Assembly (NCBI GenBank): GCA_022764165.1
Contig: JALERM010000186.1
Span: 33,243-97,242 of the forward strand
Source: Eubacterium sp.
Lineage (GTDB): Bacteria; Bacillota; Clostridia; Lachnospirales; Lachnospiraceae
Direction of reading: 5' to 3'
DNA length: 64,000 nt
Shown here: piece by piece, positions 35,401 to 43,777 of the stretch
Layout of the letters: the number at the start of each line of letters is the position of its first letter
Numbering within the stretch: position 1 is the first letter of the stretch
Position numbers and translations under genes: made by a program
The notes under the pieces: generated by a model
Database searches by the model: none
Told to the model about the DNA's origin: nothing
Seen by the model: the letters and a program-made list of their open reading frames with translations, nothing else

Positions 35401-37884
35401 TGCCAGATGGCTCATATCAATGGTACCAACAATATTAGCACTCCACATGAACTCATCGTTATCATTTTCTTCACTATTGTTGTAGTAACTATTATAAGAC
35501 GGTTCATAATTGGTTTCTGCAAACTGATAACCATAGCTGCTGTAATCTGTTAACTGACCAAAATCTTTACCGGAAATAAATGCATAGTTAGTTGCAACAG
35601 ATACATACATTTTTCCATCTGCTTTGATAGTCATATCAGCAATCGGAGGATTCTCAACTGTGATTCCGTTTGTTCCAGAATCACCACTGGTCATGGTAAA
35701 TGCCAGACCTCCGAGACCATTGGACATATCACGTTTGCCACTTACTTCTGTATATTCAATCAGTTTTTCCACAGCACCTGTTTTCAGGTCATAGGAAAGG
35801 ATACAGTTAGATAGGCTGAAGTAAATCTTATCATTGTAATATGCGCAGGAGATTGAAATGGAAGGATATTCTTCTACATATGCCTGATGCTCCTCATACA
35901 GTTCTGCAAGTGCAGCATTGTCTTCCATCGCTCCGCTTGTCGGATTATAAACCTGACCATTATTGAAGTCAATCAGTGTACCGAACTCATCACTGGAATC
36001 GGACATGGAAGCATTATCATGGTAAGCAATCTTATATTCTGTATCAGAAAACAGTCCTTCATAATCTGTGATAGAACCATCATCAGCTGCTCTGCTGCTG
36101 GAACTGCTGCCATTTCCATAATTTCTCATAATATCCAGCAGATCTGTAGAGTCATAGAGATAATAAATTTTATCACCGACTTTATACGGCTGGCTCTTTA
36201 CAAAAGCAACCCATGCCTCTTCATAAGTCTGGTCAGTAGCAATATTTTCATACAGCGTACGGATTTCTTTAAAGTTATCCTTGTACATCTCACGGCAGGA
36301 AGTATCACTGAACATAAAGTACAGGTGATTCAGGTTACCATCTGTCTCCACGCGGTCACGATTCATACACTCGATATAGATATCCACATAACAAGGATCT
36401 ACATAATACCACTTGCCGTCAAGTTTTACTGCATTCCAGTAATGAGCTTCGCCAAATGGGGAGTTCTGACCGAACATGGTAACATCCTTCGCATCAAAGA
36501 TAATCTTTACATAGTCAGCAATTGCAGCAGAATCCTTGCTCCATTTGTAATTGCCATCCTCATCTTTTACCGGATTTCCATCGCTGTCCAGTTCATAGTT
36601 CAGCTCCTTATAGGATTTCCAATTCTCAGCTGTATCAATATCAGTTGCACCATCTTTCAGATAAATCTCCGGATGTGCACACTGCAGCAGATATGCATAA
36701 ACATTGGCATAACCGAAACATACAGCTTTGTGACCTACAAAAACACCAATCTGGTTGGATCCCCACATACCGACGATAGCAGCAGCTGTGGAAGCAGCCT
36801 GCTGCTCTCCGCTGCCGCCTTTTTCCTGCACATCTACCATGAAAGCTTCTGCCTGCTGAGTAGCAATCGCTTCTGCCTGTTCTTCCCCATATGCATCTTT
36901 CAGTGCATCATAGGTTCCATCGTGTACCTGCTGTTTAATCATATTATACATACAGTTATAAGCATATGTATAAAGCGGATTCTCTGCCGGTTCCGGCTCT
37001 ACCATTTCTTTCATGATAGAGTCCATGGCAAACTGACAATTATTAGCCAGCCAGTCATTCAGTGCCATATATGTCTGCATCTCTGTCATATCATCTTCCA
37101 GAACAGACAGAGCCTCATTTCTTCCTGCAATTACTTCATCTTTATATTCAGAAACTGCAAACTGAGTACCCAGATAATACAGCTGAACAATACCAGACAA
37201 AGTAGCATAATCAACATAACCTGCCTGGGCAGCATCTTCCGGAATGCTTGCGATATCCAGAAGTGATCCAATTGGGCTGGAATTGGTATCTCTGGTTGTG
37301 TTATAAGGCACCTGAACACCAAAGATGTCTGCGTTATCTTCACAAAGCTGCAGATACTGTGCATACATGCCCAGAAGTTCCTGGCTCTGTTCCTCTGACA
37401 GATTGTATACGGTCTTTAATTCTTCAGCCGCCATAACAATCATAGGATCCATCTCAACTTCAGCGGTGGTAACCTGACCTTCGTCATCCGTCTCATATGT
37501 AACATCGGCAGCACCTTCCATACCCGTCTCGTCCAGTACCTCTGCTGTAGCATTATCCATCTCTTCAGAAGTAATTCCAAAACGTGACAAATCCAGACTG
37601 CCATCAAAACCATTGAAAATCCAGTTTTTAATAGCATCCTTCAGCTTACTCTCAGGGGTTTCCTTCTGAACTTCATGCTCTGTACTCTCAATCATGTTGC
37701 CCATAGCCCCTATAATCCGGGCAGCTGCTATATTATCCTGAGCAGTCTGACTAAGTACAACTTCACTCGATCCTTCGGTGCTTTCCTCTGTATTCGCAGG
37801 GGCAGCAAAAGCAGGTGTCAGTGAGCTTGCTGTCATCGCAAAAGTGAGCAATCCGGCAGTAAGCTTAGCACCATATTTTTTCAT
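32485..37884 (-). CDS. Giant surface protein: transglutaminase-like domain, tandem ~84-residue repeats, three SLH repeats
   Basis: 1799 residues from the ATG at 37884 (GAAGGAGG ahead; the track start is nine codons longer). Signal peptide about 1-27 (TPAFA). A helical region runs to about 370. A transglutaminase-like fold lies near 370-500, with HKAVCFGYANVYAY (Cys), GEAHYWNAV (His) and WYYVDPCYVD (Asp). A beta-rich region with two Cys-x2-Cys pairs (RCSDCG) follows. Four nearly identical repeats and two divergent ones run from about 900 to 1400. Another CIDCG and CDVCG pair and three C-terminal SLH repeats ending at TRAQVVTFLYRAYG complete it. It is an exported, wall-polymer-bound protein; enzymatic substrate unknown. 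Confidence 0.88.
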   Translation of the reverse strand: MKKYGAKLTAGLLTFAMTASSLTPAFAAPANTEESTEGSSEVVLSQTAQDNIAAARIIGAMGNMIESTEHEVQKETPESKLKDAIKNWIFNGFDGSLDLSRFGITSEEMDNATAEVLDETGMEGAADVTYETDDEGQVTTAEVEMDPMIVMAAEELKTVYNLSEEQSQELLGMYAQYLQLCEDNADIFGVQVPYNTTRDTNSSPIGSLLDIASIPEDAAQAGYVDYATLSGIVQLYYLGTQFAVSEYKDEVIAGRNEALSVLEDDMTEMQTYMALNDWLANNCQFAMDSIMKEMVEPEPAENPLYTYAYNCMYNMIKQQVHDGTYDALKDAYGEEQAEAIATQQAEAFMVDVQEKGGSGEQQAASTAAAIVGMWGSNQIGVFVGHKAVCFGYANVYAYLLQCAHPEIYLKDGATDIDTAENWKSYKELNYELDSDGNPVKDEDGNYKWSKDSAAIADYVKIIFDAKDVTMFGQNSPFGEAHYWNAVKLDGKWYYVDPCYVDIYIECMNRDRVETDGNLNHLYFMFSDTSCREMYKDNFKEIRTLYENIATDQTYEEAWVAFVKSQPYKVGDKIYYLYDSTDLLDIMRNYGNGSSSSSRAADDGSITDYEGLFSDTEYKIAYHDNASMSDSSDEFGTLIDFNNGQVYNPTSGAMEDNAALAELYEEHQAYVEEYPSISISCAYYNDKIYFSLSNCILSYDLKTGAVEKLIEYTEVSGKRDMSNGLGGLAFTMTSGDSGTNGITVENPPIADMTIKADGKMYVSVATNYAFISGKDFGQLTDYSSYGYQFAETNYEPSYNSYYNNSEENDNDEFMWSANIVGTIDMSHLAGGSHSYKNVTVPASCTEDKYTVSRCSDCGRLQDTTMVTDTAETVDAAETKEEYAILEIEIKENVDGEQTTVSNDVIEVAREENSQETKYIFQSEEIEAKAQEMISQKEGYTLDDYEFKDVPVEYGKVETVTLTATKEAEQATATLSIEIKDGTGEDAQLLQSGTLTAEGVKDAPHTFKAADIQAKAEGLELPENYVLDTYDYKDVNVAYGATETVSLTASQVQATATLSIEIKDGTGEDAQLLKSGTLTADGVKDEKHTFVAADIKEKAEEVAQELPENYVLDAYEYTNVDVTYGATETVSLTATKKEPEQATATLSIEIKDGTGEDAQLLQSGTLTAAGVKDEKHTFEAADIKAKAEEVAQELSDNYVLDTYEYTDVDVAYGSEETVSLTASKVQATATLSIEIKDGTGEDAQLLQSGTLTAEGAKGDPHTFKAADIQAKAEGLELPENYVLDAYEYKDVDVTYGATETVSLTASKEKATATLNITVYDSATVDAENEEDKIILLETKAEKEGPKDDTYAFTADDIKTAIGEIEGYTLDEDSLPTENISVVYGGEAGTVDVTATEIPTGDGHTYIKFNETYYTKDNGGNWQTGTSYVCIDCGHAFELEDDETVEDHLRSNDKVLTDGQVKSYAGKTTKVWTWSTGKTEASMYTVPTDLKDHKFDCIWENPSLSSREVATVSGDCTTGKFTAKLSNGETSTASVTAGNHSYQNQEEKDKAGNVTQEAAVQWTWDNKCTTATVTFKCDVCGKTLEKTVKQADMESSKTEDGLIKYTATVTVDGVKYISSREYNPNPFEDVSKDDYYYDAVLWAVENNITVGKDETHFAPSAACTRAQVVTFLWRTMGEPEPETTENPFVDVTEDDYYYKAVLWASENGITVGKDDTHFAPGATVTRAQFVAFLHRNEGEPKPETTENPFVDVSESDYYYNAVLWAYENGITVGKDETHFAPKSSCTRAQVVTFLYRAYGDEE
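33957..35000. repeat. Four near-identical ~250-bp tandem repeats inside the giant SLH gene
   Basis: Units beginning (protein) ATATLSIEIKDGTGEDAQLL and ending GATETVSLTAS recur four times with unit lengths of about 83-88 residues. DNA identity is high enough for slippage or recombination to change copy number. Divergent relatives flank the array on both sides. Confidence 0.85.
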
Positions 37885-38180
37885 ACTCTCATTTCCTCCT
37901 TCAACATTCAATGTTTCTTTGTTTCACTTTTCTTTTTTTCCTTATTAATTTGGAGAACAAAGAAGATGCTCTTATCCCTGTATATCCATCATGATCCTCC
38001 CCATTCATGAATAAACGATGTTGTTTCCGGACCTGCAGTCACAGAAAACAAGTGCATTATTCTATTGAAATAGCGTACCACGAACCACTTCCGATATCAA
38101 GTAATAATTGCCTAAATATTGTACAAAATAAATACCAAAACACTGAACAAACTCCCCAAAATTCCTATTTTCTCATTTTC

Positions 38181-38361
38181 AAGTACGCCTCGGCGTACTT
38201 GCTGCGAGGTGCGCGTCATGCTTTGCATGACACGATACATCTGCGCACCTCTGCAATCCGCCGGAGGCTTTATCTTGGAAGGAGATTGGACTCCCACCAA
38301 GACTAAATTGTTACAACTCACCACCTATAGAGGTGGGAGTCTTATCTCCTTTCAAGATAAA
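38181..38361. repeat. Hairpin-rich REP/MITE-like element
   Basis: Three consecutive dyads. The first is AAGTACGCC/GGCGTACTT (38181-38200). The second is GAGGTGCGC/GCGCACCTC enclosing GTCATGC/GCATGAC (38206-38251). The third is a long imperfect inverted repeat of nearly 30 bases per arm (38269-38361) with ACTCCCACC/GGTGGGAGT at its core. It is non-coding except that the last arm runs into the carrier-protein gene. It has the look of a dispersed palindromic element moved by a RAYT or IS200/IS605-type transposase, though no transposase gene is present here. The rest of the gap 37885-38180 shows nothing recognisable. Confidence 0.6.
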
Positions 38362-38586
38362 AATAATAAGGTCACTCAATTCCCCGATTGTCCGCACATT
38401 TCTAATATCTACTGCCGGTATATCAATACCAAATGCATCTTCCAGATCACCCAGCATTACCACAACTTCTACCGAAGAAAGCCCCATATCCGCAAAAAGT
38501 TCTGTCTCTGAAGTGAGTGTTATTTCCGTCTCTGTGGATTCTTTAATCACCTCAATGATTTTTTTCTTTACATCTTGTATTTTCAT
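38311..38586 (-). CDS. Acyl/aminoacyl carrier protein
   Basis: 91 residues. Four-helix carrier protein with the phosphopantetheine site ADMGLSSVEVVVML (the serine after GLS) and the acidic helix DLEDAFGIDIPAVDI. Its start overlaps the ligase gene by 4 bases, so the ligase probably loads it. The last ten or so residues (GDKTPTSIGGEL) are encoded by the arm of the adjacent hairpin element, which replaces the natural end. Carrier for a substituent put on the polysaccharide is the likely role (DltC-like logic), inferred. Confidence 0.9.
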   Translation of the reverse strand: MKIQDVKKKIIEVIKESTETEITLTSETELFADMGLSSVEVVVMLGDLEDAFGIDIPAVDIRNVRTIGELSDLIIFILKGDKTPTSIGGEL

Positions 38587-40085
38587 ATTCTGTTCATACC
38601 TCCTGTTACACTTTCCCGTATCAATTTGCCAACCGCCGTTTTGGCAAACGGTTCTTCCATAAATCGGATCTGCCGAATCTGTTTATACATGGGAGCTTTA
38701 TCATTATATTGTTCAATAGCCCGTTCAATTTCTTTCCGGACCGTCCCCTTGTTGTTTTCACCGCTTTGTATCGGATATTCCGGATAAACCGCTGCCATCA
38801 ACATATCATTTTCCACACCGACCATAACTTCACATATTTCTTTGCAGCAATATAATTTTCTTTCAATCTCCTCCGGGCTTACATTCTCACCATTGGAAAG
38901 TATAATCAGATTCTTCTTTCTTCCTGTCAAATACAGATATCCTTCCTCATCCTCACGGCACAAATCACCGGTTGCATACCACCCGTCATGAATCACCTGT
39001 GCTGTTCCTTCTTCATCTCCGTAATACCCCATCATAAGAGATTCACTACGGAGATACAATTCTCCATCCACAATCTTCACCTGCATCTGAGCAGGTGGTT
39101 TTCCAATGGTATCCGGCCGATCCGGGGTCATTTCCCACATAAATCCAATGCCTCCGGCTTCAGATGCTCCATATCCCTGCAGCACTATAATATCATGTTG
39201 TAAAAATATCTGTAAAAACTCAGGAAGGAACGCAGCACCGCCGCAGTGCAGCATGCGCAGGTTCCACCCCAGACGTTCTCCATGAATTCCCCCTTTTTTC
39301 AGTTTTCGGGCAAGAACCGGAAGCATGGATGGAACCACCGGCACATAATCCGGTTTCATATCTTTCAGATATCGATAAAAATACTTAAGATTGCCCGCCA
39401 GGCAAATCTCCGCCCCCAGATATATAGCATTCAAAATCATAACAAACCCTGATATATGATGAAAAGGCAATACAGCAAGAAGCGAATGAAAGGATTTGTC
39501 ATTCACATCGCTGCACACACTGGCTACAAGTGCGCGAGAAGACATCATGACTGCTTTGCTCCTATTAGTAGTTCCAGAGGTAAAAAATATGCAGGCCAGA
39601 TCTTCAGGGCTCTGCATTACTCGCATATCTGTTTTCTCGTATTTTTCATTTTCTGAAAAAATTTCCTGCATGGACACAGTAGTCACATATTCCGGAAGGA
39701 TGGCCGAAAAAACCACATCTTTCGTCGAAACATCGTACAGAATCGCATCAATATTTACTCTTTCGGCCAGTTCTTCTACCGTCTCTGCATCAGACTGCCA
39801 GTTCAGGAGAACCGCAACTGAACCCGACCAGAAGATTGCACAGAAATTAACCAGCCACTCATAGCTGTTTTGTCCCATAATACCGATGTGTTTCCCACAC
39901 AACTTTCTGTTTTTCAGAGCACAGGCATGTTTCCTCACCGCACAGAAGAATTCTTCCGTTGAAACATCTATCAGCTGCCCGTCCACGATATAGCGAAACA
40001 GACGTCTTCCCGCCATTTGACTTTCCAGCATTTCCAGAACCTGGCGCATATTATTCAAATCACACATCTCCTTTTCCTTCTCCAC
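38583..40085 (-). CDS. Adenylate-forming acid-CoA/carrier-protein ligase
   Basis: 500 residues of the ANL superfamily: ATP loop IFFTSGTTNRSKAVMMS, YGASEAGG, the hinge YATGDLCREDEEGYLYLTGRKKN and the C-terminal catalytic lysine in KTAVGKLIRE are all present. It activates a carboxylic acid as adenylate and should transfer it to the carrier protein encoded next. The acid is unknown: amino acid, hydroxy acid or fatty acid. It overlaps the acyltransferase gene by about 31 bases. Confidence 0.9.
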   Translation of the reverse strand: MEKEKEMCDLNNMRQVLEMLESQMAGRRLFRYIVDGQLIDVSTEEFFCAVRKHACALKNRKLCGKHIGIMGQNSYEWLVNFCAIFWSGSVAVLLNWQSDAETVEELAERVNIDAILYDVSTKDVVFSAILPEYVTTVSMQEIFSENEKYEKTDMRVMQSPEDLACIFFTSGTTNRSKAVMMSSRALVASVCSDVNDKSFHSLLAVLPFHHISGFVMILNAIYLGAEICLAGNLKYFYRYLKDMKPDYVPVVPSMLPVLARKLKKGGIHGERLGWNLRMLHCGGAAFLPEFLQIFLQHDIIVLQGYGASEAGGIGFMWEMTPDRPDTIGKPPAQMQVKIVDGELYLRSESLMMGYYGDEEGTAQVIHDGWYATGDLCREDEEGYLYLTGRKKNLIILSNGENVSPEEIERKLYCCKEICEVMVGVENDMLMAAVYPEYPIQSGENNKGTVRKEIERAIEQYNDKAPMYKQIRQIRFMEEPFAKTAVGKLIRESVTGGMNRI

Positions 40086-41122
40086 TTTCTATAAATTCCC
40101 GACACAATCCAATAAAGCACGTACATTACCGCACAGCGCCCGAAAAAACAGAGCACCACAGCAAGCCATGGATTTTTCGGAAACATCCTATTCAGACGAT
40201 ACCAGGGAAAAATAATCTTCTCATAGGCATGAAGACATACGATCCAAATTGAATAAAAGCCCGCCTCTTCCAGCAGCCTGACAATTTTTCCATTCCAGTC
40301 ACGCTGCATCACATGGGCATAAAACCGCAGCAGCAAAAATCCGGTACAAAATGTAGCTGCCACATCTATAAATCCCAGACGCCATACACAGGCTACAATG
40401 TTTACTTCCCCAAATGCAGCTGAAAAAAGAGCCAATGCTATGATAATAATCCACCAGCCCACAGGAAGCTTCTCACTCAGTAAGTGTTTCTTTCTGATCC
40501 ACTCTCCCGCTGCCAGATATCCTGCTGCCAACAATGCCATCGGAAAACACAAGGGCCATACCACTGTAATTCTTGTCAGAAAATACCCCGCAATCACACA
40601 CCCTGCTGTCAAACACCTCTGGAGCCGCACCGACTTTATCCATGTAAGGGCATTATAAATATTCCATCCGCCAAACAAAGCCAGTATAAACCATAAAATA
40701 CTGACTGATTCCACGGGAATCCCCATAAAACGCCCTCCGCCTTCTGCATTTAGCCCCAGAAGATAAGTCAAAATCAATTCCCCGCCATTTTTCAAAAAAG
40801 AACGTTTTTTCATAATTGCCAGAAGAACCTTCGTCAGAAGAACCGCTGCCGCCACCATCTCATAAGGTTTCAACAGGATTTTTTTCTGTATTTTAAAACA
40901 CTTTTTCGGAGTCCGTTTATAAAATCCAAACCCACTGATCATGAAAAATGCGGCAATAATGCCGCCTCCCAGAACCGTTCCGGCTCCTTGAAACGGGTAA
41001 CTGCTGTTTATTTTCGGCAAAACCGGGTTCATCGAATGTCCCAATACAATCAGTATCATTCCCAAACCACGAGCCAGATTATAATATCCCAGACTTTCAC
41101 TATTATCCGATTGTTTCTCCAC
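40055..41122 (-). CDS. Acyltransferase 3 family membrane protein
   Basis: 355 residues, about ten membrane segments. It has the family start YYNLARGLGMILIVLGHSMNPVL with the conserved histidine, and MISGFGFYKR. Such proteins put acetyl or other acyl groups on surface polysaccharides from the cytoplasmic side. Adjacent ligase and carrier genes suggest it may use their acyl product. Confidence 0.88.
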   Translation of the reverse strand: MEKQSDNSESLGYYNLARGLGMILIVLGHSMNPVLPKINSSYPFQGAGTVLGGGIIAAFFMISGFGFYKRTPKKCFKIQKKILLKPYEMVAAAVLLTKVLLAIMKKRSFLKNGGELILTYLLGLNAEGGGRFMGIPVESVSILWFILALFGGWNIYNALTWIKSVRLQRCLTAGCVIAGYFLTRITVVWPLCFPMALLAAGYLAAGEWIRKKHLLSEKLPVGWWIIIIALALFSAAFGEVNIVACVWRLGFIDVAATFCTGFLLLRFYAHVMQRDWNGKIVRLLEEAGFYSIWIVCLHAYEKIIFPWYRLNRMFPKNPWLAVVLCFFGRCAVMYVLYWIVSGIYRKWRRKRRCVI

Positions 41123-41144
41123 TTTTTTACTCCTTTTATCCCTG

Positions 41145-42497
41145 TCAGGACATGATTTGATAAAGCTGCAATGACAAAAATGCTATAAGAACAACGCTCG
41201 CAGCTATCATAAGCAATGCCTTCTCCGGAAATAATCGTTCATTTACCTGATGCTTTCTGCAGGCTTTTTTCATCTGCAAATAATGCAGCAGCGTCAAAAG
41301 CATATAACACACAAGGGTTGTCCAACCTGCTGCAACATATCCATAAACAGGAATAAAAATCACATTCAGCAGCAGATTAGCAGCAGAACAGATGATGGAA
41401 ACCAACGGAATACCCTTTGTTTCATTATAATACATTTCAACATTGGCAAACATCATATAAAGAAATATAAAAAAAACGCTGGACGCCACCGGGGGAATAA
41501 CCCAAATCGCCTGGCTGTAATCACTGGTTGCCATAATTCTGACTAAAATAGGAGCAAACAGACTCATTGCCAGAGTTGCCCCTGCGACAATCAGGCATAA
41601 TACCCCGGAAGTACGACGCACTTCCGACAGATGACCGGCTTTCAGTCTTTTATACATCCAGGGATTGAACGAACCATTCACTGCAGATACCAGCAAAAGG
41701 ATGATGGTAGCGGCGGAATATGCTACACTGTAAATTGCTGTCTTCCCACTTCCTTCATAATAATTAATCATGATTCGATCCGACTGATTCAAAATCGACT
41801 GTGAAATATAATAAAAAACTAATGGCAGATTGAAACGCAAAGCAAAATTCCAGTATTCTTTTTTGCAAAATAGTTTTCCTTTTTTAAAAAGAAAAATCAA
41901 CACAATCAGTCCAAAAAAACTCTGGACTGCGACAGATGCAATAATTCTGGCTTCAGCCCTGTAACTGGTATTCAGCACCGCCAATACCGCAATCACCGGA
42001 TTTAATATTGTGCTGATCAAAGTAATCACTGCCGGCAAACGATAATGAAAATCAAAGCGCTCCCGATTGGTCCACAACATCAATGGTGAATTAAAAAACA
42101 ACTGGACAAACATCAGCCCCATAATCAGACTGCTCAAACCGGTAATCCGGTTAATCTGTCGATGAAACAACAGATACACAATACCCACACTCAGGGTCAT
42201 CACCATGATCAGCCCTGCCGCTGAAGAGGTATACCCATCCTTATCTTCTTCATGGCGGATCAGCCCATTATTCAATCCTTCATACGGAATCTTCAGTGAC
42301 GTAATCAAAAGAAAGATTTCAAACCAGGCAAAATAAACATTACACACACCGTATTCTTCTGTAGTCAGAAGCCGTGTGAATATGGGCACGGTAATAAATG
42401 CTGTTCCCCTCTGTAAAAAGTTACAAATTGTAAACCAGATGGATGTTCGTACCGCCGGCGACATCTGCCGGTATTTTTTTATCAAATTTATTTTCAC
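41145..42497 (-). CDS. Wzx-type polysaccharide flippase, second locus
   Basis: 450 residues, 12-14 hydrophobic segments, start MSPAVRTSIWFTICNFLQRG and TAFITVPIFTRLLTTEEYG typical of Wzx/RfbX. It exports the lipid-linked unit of the second operon. Overlaps the polymerase gene by 4 bases. Confidence 0.92.
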   Translation of the reverse strand: MKINLIKKYRQMSPAVRTSIWFTICNFLQRGTAFITVPIFTRLLTTEEYGVCNVYFAWFEIFLLITSLKIPYEGLNNGLIRHEEDKDGYTSSAAGLIMVMTLSVGIVYLLFHRQINRITGLSSLIMGLMFVQLFFNSPLMLWTNRERFDFHYRLPAVITLISTILNPVIAVLAVLNTSYRAEARIIASVAVQSFFGLIVLIFLFKKGKLFCKKEYWNFALRFNLPLVFYYISQSILNQSDRIMINYYEGSGKTAIYSVAYSAATIILLLVSAVNGSFNPWMYKRLKAGHLSEVRRTSGVLCLIVAGATLAMSLFAPILVRIMATSDYSQAIWVIPPVASSVFFIFLYMMFANVEMYYNETKGIPLVSIICSAANLLLNVIFIPVYGYVAAGWTTLVCYMLLTLLHYLQMKKACRKHQVNERLFPEKALLMIAASVVLIAFLSLQLYQIMS

Positions 42498-43777
42498 TGC
42501 CTTGTCTCCTGTTTTCTGTTTTCTCTCTTCACCTTCTGTTCAGCAAACAGGAAACCAATCAGGAAAGCTAATGACACCGACACAGGGCTGGCAAATGCCG
42601 ACTCACTGGTACTGGATAACAAAAGATATAATAACGGAATAAGGGCCGCAGCAAAGGCACTTTTATCACTCCTCAACGTCCACACTTTTTGTACAAATAG
42701 TATCAATACTCCGATAAGCGCAGCAAATCCCACAAATCCGCACTGCCCCATGATCATAGGCCAGTATGTATCAGATACAAATTTATGATATTCAGGCGAA
42801 AGTCCCCACACTCCCTCCATCTGATACATGCTATAGACCGGGGAATACGGTTCCGCAGAAAAAGCAGATCCAAAAGTCCCCCATCCCGTTCCGAAAGGGA
42901 AGTGATCTATCGCCAAAAATGGGGCAGCAATGGTAAGTACCGCCCGGGCAGATTCCACTCCCATGGTATAATAATAGCTGATCAGCTGATATAAGCCTCC
43001 TGCAACAGCCAGGCCAACCACACATACGGCAAATATTTTAACTTTTTTACTAATCTTCTGTTTCTGCCGAAATACCAGAAGATATACCATCAGAATACAG
43101 GCTGCTGCCCCCATGGCCTTTGCCCTTCTTGTGCTAAGCATTACAAAAGCCAACATCACCAGCGGTGGTATAATCTCTTTTTTCTTTTCTTCATAAAACC
43201 ATAAATACCAGGCACTCAGGAATACACCCTGCCCCACCAGATATGTATAGGCGGAATAGAACAATTTAACCGCACGCATACCACCTCTGGTCTCTGTTGA
43301 GAAGATTCCAAACCCCAGATCCAGCAGACACAGAGCAAACAAGATTGCTGTAATCACATTCAGCAGCAGCCATAAATTCTTTCTAATTTTCTTAAAATCC
43401 AGACTACTATCTGCGAATATCAAAAAGGTACCGCCAACTGCCAGGAAAAACTTCAGATTCACATAAGAATCTTTGGCTGCACTGATAAAGTTCTGATACT
43501 GATACATAAAGTTTCCTCCCCAGCCCCAGCACCAGAATATCAGCAAAAGAGCAAGAAAAATAATCCTTTTTCTCGTCCATACAATTTTATTCTTCTTTTT
43601 GAAAACCCAAAAAGCCAGAGCGGGAAAGAACAATACAGCAAACACCTCATCCAGATACTGAAAGGGTTCAAACCACTGCTGCAGCCGATTCTGTATTACA
43701 AAAAGAATGATACAGGACAAAAATAGGTACGTTTTTCCCGAAGTAACTGTTTTTATCATATTCCATGCCCTCTTCAC
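42494..43777 (-). CDS. Wzy-like polymerase, second locus
   Basis: 427 residues, about eleven hydrophobic segments and a long external loop around residues 285-340. Low-conservation membrane family; the assignment comes from topology and from position between Stealth and the flippase, with 4-base overlaps on both sides. Confidence 0.75.
   Translation of the reverse strand: MKRAWNMIKTVTSGKTYLFLSCIILFVIQNRLQQWFEPFQYLDEVFAVLFFPALAFWVFKKKNKIVWTRKRIIFLALLLIFWCWGWGGNFMYQYQNFISAAKDSYVNLKFFLAVGGTFLIFADSSLDFKKIRKNLWLLLNVITAILFALCLLDLGFGIFSTETRGGMRAVKLFYSAYTYLVGQGVFLSAWYLWFYEEKKKEIIPPLVMLAFVMLSTRRAKAMGAAACILMVYLLVFRQKQKISKKVKIFAVCVVGLAVAGGLYQLISYYYTMGVESARAVLTIAAPFLAIDHFPFGTGWGTFGSAFSAEPYSPVYSMYQMEGVWGLSPEYHKFVSDTYWPMIMGQCGFVGFAALIGVLILFVQKVWTLRSDKSAFAAALIPLLYLLLSSTSESAFASPVSVSLAFLIGFLFAEQKVKRENRKQETRQ

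Noticed and set aside
35887-37266. 459-residue plus-strand ORF
   Set aside because: Lies entirely antisense to the giant SLH protein gene, has no RBS or recognisable domain, and its composition (Ile/Cys/His rich) is that of a shadow frame.
38269-38361. Long inverted repeat as terminator of the second polysaccharide operon
   Set aside because: No T tract follows on the minus strand and the arm is coding; better explained as part of the REP/MITE-like element.
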